Shown in pieces: positions 47,748 through 56,924 of a DNA stretch of 64,000 bases. How positions within the stretch are numbered: position 1 is the first letter of the stretch; each line of letters opens with the position of its first letter. The DNA is from Clostridium sp. 'White wine YQ'. Lineage in GTDB: Bacteria; Bacillota; Clostridia; Clostridiales; Clostridiaceae. Below the pieces are notes generated by a model that did not search any database, had not been told where the DNA came from, and saw nothing but the letters and a program-made list of their open reading frames with translations. The position numbers and the translations under genes were made by a program. The stretch is from positions 1,353,318 to 1,417,317 of the forward strand of contig NZ_JAQYUU010000001.1 in the NCBI RefSeq assembly GCF_028728205.1, read 5' to 3'.

Positions 47748-50700
47748 TTAAATATTTCTAACTTCTTCATTAAGCCATAAAACTTTTTTAGGTTTTTGAT
47801 TTGCATCTAAATTCTTGAATGCTGTTGCAAACATAAGCTTAATTCTATTTAATTGGTTTACTTCAGAAGCACCTGGATCATAATCGATAGCAACTATATT
47901 AGATAGTGGATATTTATGCTTAAGTGCTTTAATCATTCCTTTTCCAGTAACATGGTTAGGTAGACAAGCAAATGGCTGCATACAAATAATATTATTAACA
48001 CCACTTTCTATAAGCTCCATCATTTCTGCAGTTAAGAACCAACCTTCACCAGTTTGATGTCCTAAGGACAATATTTGTGATGCCATATTTCCTAATTCTT
48101 GAATACTTACTGGCGGATGGAATCTTTCACTTTCTTCTAATGCTTTTTTCATTTCTTTTCTATATAACTCCATAGCCCAAATAGCTAGGTGTCCATTATT
48201 CTTACTCTTTTTGCTAAATGAAAGATACCTATATTTAAAATCTGAATCATAAGCTGAATAGAAGAAGAAATCTAAAAGATCTGGAACTACAGCTTCTCCA
48301 CCTTCATTTTCTATTATACTTACAACATCATTGTTAGCTAATGGATGGAATTTAACTAGTATTTCACCTACTACTCCAATCCTTGGCTTTTTAATATCTA
48401 GAAGTTCTAATTCATCAAATTCCTTAATTATTCCTCTAACTGTTTTCTTAAAGCTTGATAATGAACCTTTCTTAACACTTTCAATAGCAATTGCTCTCCA
48501 CTTTTCATATAGTTCATTTGCACTTCCTTTAACTTTTTCATAAGGCCTTACTCTATATAAAACTCTCATGAATAAATCTCCGTATACAAGTGACATTAAA
48601 GCTTTATTTAGTAGCTTAAGTGTAAGCTTAAAGCCAGGATGTTTTTCCATACCAACTGCATTAAGTGATAGTACTGGAATATTTTCAAACCCTGCTTCAA
48701 CTAATGCTTTTTTAAGGAATGCTATATAGTTAGTTGCTCTACAACCACCACCAGTTTGTGAGATGATTACAGATGTATTATTCAAATCATACTTTCCTGA
48801 TTTTAATGCATGAATTATTTGTCCTATTGTAATTATAGAAGGATAACAAGCATCATTATTTACATATTTTAAGCCCTCTTCTATAGCCATCTTATCTTCT
48901 TCTGGCACTACAACTTTATAGCCTGACGAATTAAATGCAGCCTCCACTAAATCAAAATGAATAGGAGACATTTGAGGTGCTAATATTGTATGAGTTTTTC
49001 TCATTTCCTTTGTGAATGTAGGAGATTTATATTTAAACTCTTCCTTCACTGGAACATAATTATTTCTAACTCTTTCTTCTATAGCTGCTTTTAAGCTTCT
49101 AACTCTTATTCTAACAGCACCTAAGTTATTTCCTTCATCTATTTTTAATACTGTATATATTTTCCCACTAGCATTTAAAATTTCTTGTACTTGATCTGTA
49201 GTAACTGCATCAAGTCCGCAACCAAAGGAATTTAATTGAACTAATTCTAAATTATCATTTTCACATACATGTGCTGCTGCACTATATAATCTTGAATGGT
49301 ATGTCCATTGGTCAACAACTCTAAGTGGTCTTTCTAAGTTTCCTAAGTGAGCAACAGAATCTTCTGTTAAGACAGCCATTCCATAAGAAGTAATTATATT
49401 AGGTATACCGTGGTTTATTTCAGGATCCACATGATATGGTCTTCCTCCTAAAACGATACCCTTCTTTCCAGTTTCTTTTAGGTAAGCTATTACTTCTTCT
49501 CCCTTATCTCTTATATCCTGCTTATATTTTTCTCTTTCATTCCAAGCTAAATCTAAAGCTTTCTTACATTCTTCAACAGTTACATTAAAGCCCTTAAATT
49601 CTTCAACTAGTCTTGGAAGCAGTCTTTCCTTATCATTTAATGAGAAAAATGGATTAATGTAATTAATATTTTTCTCTTGTATTACATCCATATTGTTTTT
49701 TATTACTTCTGGATAGGAGGTTACTATTGGACAATTGTAATGATTATTTGCTCTTTCATCTTCTTTTTTCTCATACGCAATAGAAGGATAGAAAATATTT
49801 TCAATACCTCTATTAACTAATGCCATTATATGTCCATGAACAATTTTAGCTGGATAGCATGCAGATTCTGAAGGTATAGTTTCTATTCCCATTTCATAAA
49901 TCTGTTTAGTGCTTCTTGGTGATAATTCCACTCTAAAACCTAAGTCATTTAAAAAAGTGAACCAGAATGGGTAATTCTCATATATATTTAATACTCTAGG
50001 AATTCCTATTGTTCCTCTTTTGGCCTCTTCTTTCTTTAATGGAATATAATTAAATGTTCTTTTATATTTATAATCATAGAGATTAGGTACATCATCATTT
50101 GATACTTTACCTATTATAGGTCTTTCGCATCTATTTCCTGATATAAATGTCTCTCCATTAGAGAATTTATTTTTTGTCAATAAACAGTTATTACCGCATA
50201 GACCACATCTCTCTAGGGTTGTATCAAAACTAAAGCTTTCTAATTCATGAGCCTTAAGAATATTACTCTCAGAATCTTGAATATATCTTTCTCTAGATAT
50301 TAATGCTGCACCAAAGGCGCCCATTAGTCCTGCAATATCTGGTCTTATAACTTCTCTTTCTGAAACCAACTCAAAACTTCTAAGAACTGCATCATTATAG
50401 AAGGTACCCCCTTGAACAATGATTTTCTTACCCATTTCTTCTTTTCTTCTAATTTTAATTACTTTAAATAAAGCATTTTTAATAACTGAGTAAGAAAGTC
50501 CAGCAGAAATATCTCCTACTGTTGCTCCTTCCTTTTGAGCTTGCTTTACCCTTGAGTTCATAAATACAGTACATCTTGATCCTAAGTCTACTGGATTAGA
50601 CGCATATAATGCTTCTTTAGCAAAATCTTTAACTTCCATATTAAGTGATTTAGCAAAGGTTTCGATAAATGAACCGCACCCTGATGAACAAGCTTCATTT

Positions 50701-52013
50701 AATAGTATACTATCAATTACACCATTCTTAATTCTAAGACATTTCATGTCTTGTCCACCAATGTCTAAAATGAAGTCTACACCTGGAAGGAAATGTTCTG
50801 CAGCCTTGTAGTGAGCTATTGTTTCTATTTCTCCAATATCAATATGTAGTGCTGACTTTATTAAACCTTCTCCATAACCAGTTACTGTTGAATTTACAAT
50901 CTTAGCAGTCTTAGGTAATTTTTCATAGATATCCTTTAATATACCAACAACTCTTACTAATGGGCTTCCTTCATTTGATCCATAATATGAGTATAATATT
51001 TGTCCTTCTTCGCCTATCAAAGCCACCTTAGTTGTTGTTGATCCAGCATCAATTCCCAAATAGCAATTTCCAGTATAATTTTCAAATTCAGCTCTTTTTG
51101 CTTTATTTTTATCATGTCTATTTTTAAATTCTTGAAGTTCTTCTTCATCTTTAAATAGGGCTCTTAAACTATCTATTTCATGTTCTTCAATATTAGTTAA
51201 ATCTTTTAGCTTGTCTACAATATCTTTAAATATAACAGTTTCATGTTCCTTTGATGATATTGCCGCACCTAATGCAACAAAAAGTTGAGAATTTTCTGGG
51301 AAAATCACATCATCATCTTTTAAATTTAATGTTTCTATAAATCTTTTTCTTAACTCTGATAAGAAGAATAATGGACCTCCTAAAAAGGCTACTTTTCCTC
51401 TTATAGGTTTTCCGCATGCAAGTCCACTTATTGTTTGATTAACTACTGCTTGTAAAACAGAAGCTGCAATATCTTCTTTCTTTGCCCCTTCATTTATTAA
51501 GGGTTGTACATCTGTTTTAGCAAAAACTCCACATCTTGCTGCAATTGGGTATATAACTTCATAATCCTTAGCAAGATCATTAAGCCCAGAGGCATCAGTT
51601 TTTAATAAAGATGCCATTTGATCAATGAATGCACCTGTCCCCCCAGCACAACTACCATTCATTCTTTGCTCAATTCCACCTTTGAAATATGTGATTTTAG
51701 CGTCTTCTCCGCCTAATTCGATTGCAACATCTGTTTGTGGAATAACCTCTTCTACAGTTTTAGTACAAGCTACAACTTCTTGTATAAAATTAACTCCAAG
51801 CCACTTTGCAACTGAAAGTCCGCCTGAACCTGTAATGCTTATTGATATTTCAGTATTTCCTAATTGCTTATAAGATTCCCTAATTAATCCTATAATTGTA
51901 CTTTTAATATCTGAAAAATGTCTTTTATATCTACTAAATACTATTTTATTAGACGCATTTAATACTACTAATTTAACGGTGGTAGACCCAACGTCTAACC
52001 CTAAATTATACAT
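47748..52013 (-). CDS. fused 2-hydroxyacyl-CoA dehydratase activator with DUF2229 and HgdB-like parts
   Basis: The 1421-residue protein holds two BadF/HgdC ATPase domains. The first starts [14 protein letters not shown] and has CAGGTGAF and AARCGVF; the second (near residue 315) starts [14 protein letters not shown] and has CSSGCGSF and GSRCTVF. Each keeps the cysteine pair that holds the activator [4Fe-4S] cluster between subunits. Then come [11 protein letters not shown]2229 ([12 protein letters not shown]) and a HgdB-like region (NNDACYPSI). Activators use ATP to push one low-potential electron into dehydratases. No dehydratase partner is nearby and the substrate is unknown. The ATG at 52013 follows GGAAGGGG; the frame opens at 52034. 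Confidence 0.88.
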   Translation of the reverse strand: MYNLGLDVGSTTVKLVVLNASNKIVFSRYKRHFSDIKSTIIGLIRESYKQLGNTEISISITGSGGLSVAKWLGVNFIQEVVACTKTVEEVIPQTDVAIELGGEDAKITYFKGGIEQRMNGSCAGGTGAFIDQMASLLKTDASGLNDLAKDYEVIYPIAARCGVFAKTDVQPLINEGAKKEDIAASVLQAVVNQTISGLACGKPIRGKVAFLGGPLFFLSELRKRFIETLNLKDDDVIFPENSQLFVALGAAISSKEHETVIFKDIVDKLKDLTNIEEHEIDSLRALFKDEEELQEFKNRHDKNKAKRAEFENYTGNCYLGIDAGSTTTKVALIGEEGQILYSYYGSNEGSPLVRVVGILKDIYEKLPKTAKIVNSTVTGYGEGLIKSALHIDIGEIETIAHYKAAEHFLPGVDFILDIGGQDMKCLRIKNGVIDSILLNEACSSGCGSFIETFAKSLNMEVKDFAKEALYASNPVDLGSRCTVFMNSRVKQAQKEGATVGDISAGLSYSVIKNALFKVIKIRRKEEMGKKIIVQGGTFYNDAVLRSFELVSEREVIRPDIAGLMGAFGAALISRERYIQDSESNILKAHELESFSFDTTLERCGLCGNNCLLTKNKFSNGETFISGNRCERPIIGKVSNDDVPNLYDYKYKRTFNYIPLKKEEAKRGTIGIPRVLNIYENYPFWFTFLNDLGFRVELSPRSTKQIYEMGIETIPSESACYPAKIVHGHIMALVNRGIENIFYPSIAYEKKEDERANNHYNCPIVTSYPEVIKNNMDVIQEKNINYINPFFSLNDKERLLPRLVEEFKGFNVTVEECKKALDLAWNEREKYKQDIRDKGEEVIAYLKETGKKGIVLGGRPYHVDPEINHGIPNIITSYGMAVLTEDSVAHLGNLERPLRVVDQWTYHSRLYSAAAHVCENDNLELVQLNSFGCGLDAVTTDQVQEILNASGKIYTVLKIDEGNNLGAVRIRVRSLKAAIEERVRNNYVPVKEEFKYKSPTFTKEMRKTHTILAPQMSPIHFDLVEAAFNSSGYKVVVPEEDKMAIEEGLKYVNNDACYPSIITIGQIIHALKSGKYDLNNTSVIISQTGGGCRATNYIAFLKKALVEAGFENIPVLSLNAVGMEKHPGFKLTLKLLNKALMSLVYGDLFMRVLYRVRPYEKVKGSANELYEKWRAIAIESVKKGSLSSFKKTVRGIIKEFDELELLDIKKPRIGVVGEILVKFHPLANNDVVSIIENEGGEAVVPDLLDFFFYSAYDSDFKYRYLSFSKKSKNNGHLAIWAMELYRKEMKKALEESERFHPPVSIQELGNMASQILSLGHQTGEGWFLTAEMMELIESGVNNIICMQPFACLPNHVTGKGMIKALKHKYPLSNIVAIDYDPGASEVNQLNRIKLMFATAFKNLDANQKPKKVLWLNEEVRNI

Positions 52014-52034
52014 TAAACCCCTTCCTTTCTTCAT

Positions 52035-52234
52035 AAAAAATCGTCAAGGCAATTATGAGCCGTCGATTTTTTTTCGCATCTGCCTTTCCAAACGCAAGTG
52101 AGGAAAATTTGGCAGGCGACTAATTCTACTTTTTACTCTTTAGGGAGTCTAGTAAATCCTTGGATTATATTCTAACTTATAATGTTATTAACAATCTTAA
52201 AATATTATAAATTCCTCGAAGAGTAAAAAAAACT
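52035..52234. repeat. structured repeat, family B, copy A
   Basis: About 200 bp, matching 52755-52955 (near identity in the first 90 bp, more drift after). Hairpins in order: AAAATCG/CGATTTT with inner GGC/GCC (52037-52070, followed by T8); CGC-CTGCC-TTTCC/GGAAA-GGCAG-GCG (52075-52118); a long arm TTTTTACTCTT/AAGAGTAAAAA (52130-52228) enclosing TTATAATGTT/AATATTATAA (52187-52210). On the minus strand the first hairpin ends in T6 just before the ribosome site of the large activator gene. No ORF. Confidence 0.88.
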
Positions 52235-52423
52235 AGAAAGACCCCACTTAATTATATTATTAAAAATGCGGTTTTAAAAGTTAAAAATATATTTACTTTA
52301 AATATAGTTTAATAGCTAATAGAGCTTCCATAAGAATTTTAACTATTTTTATGTTTGTTGAATATTAAATTTTTTTATGTCAAAAATTAAACTATAATAA
52401 ACCAAAATAATTATGGAGGTACT

Positions 52424-52780
52424 ATGAGTTATTTTCAAGAAGCAAACAATCTTTACAATAGTAAAAACTACCTTAAGGCATTGGATTATTATGAAAAAGC
52501 TATAAAAATCAATGAAAATTTATCTTGCTCATATTATAATGCAGGAGTATGTGCTATAAAAATGAAAAATTATAATATAGCAATCAAATACATAGAAAAG
52601 GCTTTAAGCTATTCAGCTGAAAGTAAGTATTTTTTTAATCTTGCTTATTCATATGCAATGATTTCTAACTCTAAAAAGGCACTTTTATATTTTAATAGAG
52701 CATGGGCCTTAGATAATAATGATACAGATTGTGAAAAAGCAATTGATTTACTTTTAAAAAAATTGCCAAGGCGATTATGA
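52424..52780 (+). CDS. small TPR protein ending inside a repeat
   Basis: The 118-residue protein is almost wholly TPR: three helical pairs (NNLYNSKNYLKALDYYEKAI, AGVCAIKMKNYNIAIKYIEK, NLAYSYAMISNSKKALLYFN). It has no signal peptide or membrane part and probably binds other proteins. GGAGGT lies before the ATG. Its last codons (KLPRRL and the stop) lie in the first hairpin of repeat family B copy B, which would also end its transcript. It stands alone between two direct repeat copies; function unknown. The upstream 190 bases past copy A hold no other gene. Confidence 0.75.
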   Translation: MSYFQEANNLYNSKNYLKALDYYEKAIKINENLSCSYYNAGVCAIKMKNYNIAIKYIEKALSYSAESKYFFNLAYSYAMISNSKKALLYFNRAWALDNNDTDCEKAIDLLLKKLPRRL

Positions 52781-52955
52781 GCCGTCAATTTTTTTCTCGC
52801 ATCTGCCTTTCCAAACGCATGTGAGGAAAATTTGGCAGGCGACTAATTCTTTTTTACTTTTTAGGGGAGTCTAGTAGCTCCTTTGTTTATAATTCAAACT
52901 TATAATGTTATCCACTACCTTAAAACATTATAACTTCCTAAAAAGTAAAAAAACT
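52755..52955. repeat. structured repeat, family B, copy B
   Basis: Second copy of 52035-52234, same orientation, about 720 bp away. First hairpin AAATTG/CAATTT with GGC/GCC, followed by T7; second hairpin with CTGCC-TTTCC as in copy A; third arm ACTTTTTAGG/CCTAAAAAGT enclosing TTATAATGTT/AACATTATAA, and a small GGAG/CTCC hairpin. Where the copies differ inside stems, both sides tend to change together. The left end holds the stop codon of the TPR gene. Confidence 0.88.
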
Positions 52956-52957
52956 TT

Positions 52958-52989
52958 AATAGGGATTCCATACATTTGGTATCCCTATT
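52958..52989. terminator. terminator-like hairpin downstream of the transglutaminase gene
   Basis: AATAGGGAT and ATCCCTATT, with inner CC/GG and one T/T mismatch, form an 11-bp stem. It could end the minus-strand transglutaminase transcript, 85 bases past its stop. The region 52990-53073 holds nothing else. Confidence 0.6.
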
Positions 52990-53073
52990 ATTATAAATGA
53001 GTTTTTAAATTAATCAATAGTATTTAAACAAATTGTGAACAAGATAATGTCTCAAATTTATCTATAGAAAACA

Positions 53074-54228
53074 TTACCATTCCCCAATTACTTTATCTTT
53101 CTTATGATCACTATCAAAATTTTTATTATCAAAATAGTTTCCACCAACATAGAATGTTGGATCAACATTTATCCATCTTTTTTCTTCTGGCAAATACACT
53201 TCATTCCATGCATGACTTACCCACTTTGTTCCATCAAATCCTTGTCCAACTACAATCCTAACCTTTAAATTGTTGGCTCTAGCCATGGCAACATATAAAC
53301 ATGCATAGTCAAAACATATACCTTTTCTTGTGTTATATGCTTCTATTGCTCCAGACTTATTTCTATAATTATCACTCATTATAGCCTCAGCTTTTGAATA
53401 ATCATATTTTACATTGCTTCCTACCCAAGAATAGATTACCTTTGCTTTTTCCTTGGTTGATGTCTTATTTTTAGTTATACTTCTAGCCAAGGAGTCAATT
53501 TCACTATTAGATTTAATACCTTCATCCAAGGTTATTCCATTGTAAAGTACAATGCCTCCTTTAGGGATGTCTGTACTATTTCCTACATTTGCTTCACTAT
53601 TAACTACATCTATCTTTAGTGAGTCACCAATTAAATCTGGTAAAGTCTTCGCAAAATTTGAAGTAGAAATAGGGTTAAATATATTTTTATAAAAATATTG
53701 ATAGGACTTTGATTCACTTGCAACCTTAGTAATTTTATCAGAAGGCTTTAGGAATATTATTCCTTGCAGCATCATACCAAATAGACAAGCTAAAATTATT
53801 CCATAAGGTATCTTAAAAAACCCTGAAATTATAGCTCTTCTTATGCTCCCTCCACCATCTGAATAACTCTCAACTCTTTTAACTACTGGATTAATAATCA
53901 CACTATTAATTATAGCAAAAGGTATTAAACTTATTCCATATGCGATTGAAGTACATATTATAAGAATTATATAATACGATAGTTTAGGATTATTTTGCAC
54001 AAACTCGCTAAATGTAGGTGAAATTGAATCAAAAAAATTCTTGTTAAACAATGAGCTTTTATTTAAAAAGTTTATTGTAAAGAAAAATGAAATAATAAGA
54101 CATATACTTTCCTCAATACTTTTTATCTCATTCATAAAATTATTAGCTTTAAATCCATTAAATATCCCTATTATTATAGGAATCAGTAAACAAGAAAGAA
54201 AAAGTATATCTATATAATAACTTTTCAA
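53074..54228 (-). CDS. membrane-anchored transglutaminase-like protein
   Basis: The 384-residue protein has four hydrophobic segments (about 7-25, 41-56, 84-112, 138-160), an arrangement like CvpA-family membrane proteins, and then a transglutaminase-like domain. The papain-like triad is visible as Cys 305 (KGICFDYA), His 339 (SHAWNEVY) and Asp 356 (NVDPT). Bacterial members act as proteases or cross-linkers; with this topology the domain probably lies outside the membrane and may act on wall proteins. Substrate unknown. The start is TTG, 7 bases after AGGAGG. Possibly cotranscribed after M16-recX. Confidence 0.8.
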   Translation of the reverse strand: MKSYYIDILFLSCLLIPIIIGIFNGFKANNFMNEIKSIEESICLIISFFFTINFLNKSSLFNKNFFDSISPTFSEFVQNNPKLSYYIILIICTSIAYGISLIPFAIINSVIINPVVKRVESYSDGGGSIRRAIISGFFKIPYGIILACLFGMMLQGIIFLKPSDKITKVASESKSYQYFYKNIFNPISTSNFAKTLPDLIGDSLKIDVVNSEANVGNSTDIPKGGIVLYNGITLDEGIKSNSEIDSLARSITKNKTSTKEKAKVIYSWVGSNVKYDYSKAEAIMSDNYRNKSGAIEAYNTRKGICFDYACLYVAMARANNLKVRIVVGQGFDGTKWVSHAWNEVYLPEEKRWINVDPTFYVGGNYFDNKNFDSDHKKDKVIGEW

Positions 54229-54274
54229 AAGAACACCTCCTTAATGGATTAGTAACCATAATACCTCTAAAATA

Positions 54275-54913
54275 TTAATCATAAATATTAATGTTCAATA
54301 TTTCTTTTGCTACACCAGAGGCCATTTCATAGTCATAGCCTTTAGATATCAAAAACTTAATAAGCTTAGTAGATATAACATATTTGTTATCTTCTTTTCT
54401 TGCTAAACTCTGTAGCTTTTTTTCTGCTAGTTTAATGCAAGTATCTTTTTCAATATTTTCATCAATATTCATTAACTTCTCATTAATTGTTTCTTTATCA
54501 ATACCTTTTCTCATTAATGTATACTTAATCTTATTTCTTCCTTGATTCTTTATCTTATCTTTTATATACAGTTCACTATATTTATCATCATTTATGAAAT
54601 TATATTCCTCTAAAAATTTAAAAGTTCTTTCAATTGTCTTGTCTGAATATTCTTTTTCTATTAACTTATCTTCAATTTCTTTTCTGGTTTTATAATTTTT
54701 TTCAAGTATTCTTAATGCTGAATTTTTGCATTTTAAAAATTCTTCTTGAGCAACTAACTCACTTAAGCTATCTAAGTCTATCACCATATCTTTAGATAAA
54801 TTAAATTTATATATTAACTCTCCAAAACAAGAGAATGCATATGCTTCATCAATATATACATTTACTCTTTCTTTATTTCTTTTAGCTACTTCAATTTTTG
54901 TTATCTTACTCAA
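54275..54913 (-). CDS. recX: regulatory protein RecX
   Basis: The 212-residue basic, helical protein matches RecX: VYIDEAYAFSCFGELI near the start, then the three-helix repeats (ALRILEKNYKTRKEIEDKL, TFKFLEEYNFINDDKYSELYI, KYTLMRKGIDKETINEKL). RecX binds in the groove of RecA filaments and controls strand exchange. The start is TTG inside a weak ribosome site in the last codons of the M16 gene, 2 bases after its stop, suggesting coupled translation. recA is not in the window. Confidence 0.87.
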   Translation of the reverse strand: MSKITKIEVAKRNKERVNVYIDEAYAFSCFGELIYKFNLSKDMVIDLDSLSELVAQEEFLKCKNSALRILEKNYKTRKEIEDKLIEKEYSDKTIERTFKFLEEYNFINDDKYSELYIKDKIKNQGRNKIKYTLMRKGIDKETINEKLMNIDENIEKDTCIKLAEKKLQSLARKEDNKYVISTKLIKFLISKGYDYEMASGVAKEILNINIYD

Positions 54914-54915
54914 TC

Positions 54916-56169
54916 TTATTCATCTCTTTCATTGGGTTTTAAAATATGAATTGTTGGAGCCTTAAGTAAAAGTTCTGAAACTTCATATATATCTTCTGGC
55001 TTTAATTTATTTAGCTCATCCATATCTTCAATAAATTCGTATATATCTTCATCTTCTAATAACTGATGTAAACAATAGTTTCCTAAATCTGTTGGATCTT
55101 CTAAAGTAGAAATAACAGCAGTTTTATGAACCTTTTTCATTAAAGAGAATGTTGAATCATCAAAAATTATTTTTCTATTCTTTATATCTTCTATACAGTT
55201 ATTAATTACCTTCATAGTCTCAGATGCGCTCTCTTCATCTACTGACGTAAATATATGAAGAGTTTTTACATCTTTACTTATATCCAAATGAGTATATACA
55301 TCATAGGCTAAACCCCTATTTTCTCTTAATTCTCTAAAAAGTAGTGAATTTGAACTTTCTCCTAACTTATGATTTAGAATTTTCAAAGGAAGTTCCATGC
55401 TCTTAGGTAATTCCTTAAAAGCAAATAAATAAGTTATTGTGGTTTGTTCAATATCATTCTTATAACTTTCAAATATTCCATGTTTATTTTTTTCAAATAT
55501 AAACTCATGTTTAACAGTAATTGATTTTTCCCAAGAACCAAAATATTTTTGAACTAAACCAATTGCTTCATCATGAGAATAACTTGATACAAACGTTAGT
55601 ATCGCATTAGTTGAATTATAGTATCTTTTATAGAACTCTACTAAATCTTGTCTTTTAAACGCTGCAACACTTTCTTCTGTTCCCATTATATCATACTTAA
55701 GCCCACTTTTTTGAAAAGCAAAGTCACTAGTTCTTCTAAAGCTCAAGTCCTCTACATCATCCTTACTAGTTCTGATTTCAGATAGAATTACCCCTCTTTC
55801 CTTTTTCAATTCTTCTTCATCAAAAACTGGATTTATAATCATATCACTCACTAACTCTATAGCATTTTCAATTTCCTCTTGAAGACAGGTAACTGAATAG
55901 ACTGTTGAAGTATAATCTGTATAAGCATTATATTCCCCGCCTAAATTTTCCAATTCATTATTTAATTCTTCGTTATTTCTTTTTTTGGTTCCCTTAAATA
56001 CCATATGTTCAATAAAATGAGATATTCCTTTCTCATTATCATCCTCATATAGGGCCCCTACCTTTATTCCTAAGTTTATAGCCGCTAATTGTGTATCTTT
56101 ATTTATTGTTATAACTTTAAACCCATTTTCTAAAACATGGGACTTTGCGTCAAAATTAAGTTTCACCAT
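54916..56169 (-). CDS. M16-family zinc peptidase
   Basis: The 417-residue protein shows the inverted zinc motif HFIEH (His 51, Glu 54, His 55) with the third ligand Glu 131 (ILSEI), and the C-terminal half ending in the paired M16 domain with RENRGLAYDVYTH. It resembles YmxG/MlpA and mitochondrial processing peptidase beta subunits. No signal peptide, so it is cytoplasmic or released by another route. Family members clear peptides or process proteins. AGGAG lies before the ATG. First gene of M16-recX, and possibly of M16-recX-transglutaminase. Confidence 0.87.
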   Translation of the reverse strand: MVKLNFDAKSHVLENGFKVITINKDTQLAAINLGIKVGALYEDDNEKGISHFIEHMVFKGTKKRNNEELNNELENLGGEYNAYTDYTSTVYSVTCLQEEIENAIELVSDMIINPVFDEEELKKERGVILSEIRTSKDDVEDLSFRRTSDFAFQKSGLKYDIMGTEESVAAFKRQDLVEFYKRYYNSTNAILTFVSSYSHDEAIGLVQKYFGSWEKSITVKHEFIFEKNKHGIFESYKNDIEQTTITYLFAFKELPKSMELPLKILNHKLGESSNSLLFRELRENRGLAYDVYTHLDISKDVKTLHIFTSVDEESASETMKVINNCIEDIKNRKIIFDDSTFSLMKKVHKTAVISTLEDPTDLGNYCLHQLLEDEDIYEFIEDMDELNKLKPEDIYEVSELLLKAPTIHILKPNERDE

Positions 56170-56197
56170 TCATTTACTCCTTTTATTATTAATTACT

Positions 56198-56226
56198 TTA
56201 ATTATACCTGTAAATTATTATATAAT
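56198..56226 (+). promoter_or_regulatory. promoter of the two-component operon
   Basis: TTAATT (56198-56203), 17 bases, TATAAT (56221-56226), 27 bases before the start codon. Weak -35 with a perfect -10. Confidence 0.55.
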
Positions 56227-56252
56227 ATATTAATGAAAGGAGTAAGAGTATT

Positions 56253-56924
56253 ATGGAAAATATATTAATTGTTGAAGATGAACATAGAATAAGAGCGCTA
56301 TTAAAAGATTATCTTGTTATTGAGCAATTTAACATAATTGAAGCATCCAACGGGAATGAAGGATTACACCTTTTTAAACAAAATGACATACAGCTAGTTA
56401 TATTAGATATAATGATGCCTGGTCTCAATGGTTTAGCTGTAATGGAGGAAATAAGAAAAACTTCATCAGTTCCTATAATTCTACTTACTGCTAAAAGCCA
56501 GGAAGAAGATAAACTATTAGGCTATGAACTAGGTGCTGATGACTATATTACTAAGCCATTTTCTCCAAAAGTTCTTGTAGCCAAAATTAAAGCATTACTA
56601 AAAAGAACTAGTTCTAGTTCTAAGGGTACTATTATAAACTTTTCTAAACTAAGTGTAAATAAGGAATCCATGGAAGTATTGGTTAATGGAACTTCAGTTA
56701 CACTTACACCAAAAGAGTATGATTTATTATTGTATCTTATTGAGAATGAAAAAATTGTTCTATCTAGAGACACAATCTTGGACGGAGTTTGGGGATATGA
56801 CTATTTTGGAGATAACAGAGTCGTAGATACTACTGTGAAACGTTTAAGGGAAAAGCTAACTGTTGCATCTGATTACATCGTAACAGTTAGAGGAAGCGGA
56901 TATAAATTTGAGGTGAAAGAATGA
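56253..56924 (+). CDS. OmpR/PhoB-type response regulator
   Basis: The 223-residue protein has a receiver domain with the acidic pocket (EDE), phosphoacceptor Asp 52 (ILDIMMPG), the conserved Thr (LLTAK) and Lys (ITKPF), and a C-terminal winged helix (TLTPKEYDLLLYLIEN, VVDTTVKRLREKL, VRGSGYKFE). It binds DNA when phosphorylated by the partner kinase, encoded next with a 4-base ATGA overlap. The regulon is unknown. GAAAGGAG precedes the ATG. Confidence 0.94.
   Translation: MENILIVEDEHRIRALLKDYLVIEQFNIIEASNGNEGLHLFKQNDIQLVILDIMMPGLNGLAVMEEIRKTSSVPIILLTAKSQEEDKLLGYELGADDYITKPFSPKVLVAKIKALLKRTSSSSKGTIINFSKLSVNKESMEVLVNGTSVTLTPKEYDLLLYLIENEKIVLSRDTILDGVWGYDYFGDNRVVDTTVKRLREKLTVASDYIVTVRGSGYKFEVKE

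Noticed and set aside
52035..52955. Family B read as an insertion sequence flanking a cargo gene
   Set aside because: No transposase and no clear terminal duplication; the repeat pair alone does not prove transposition.
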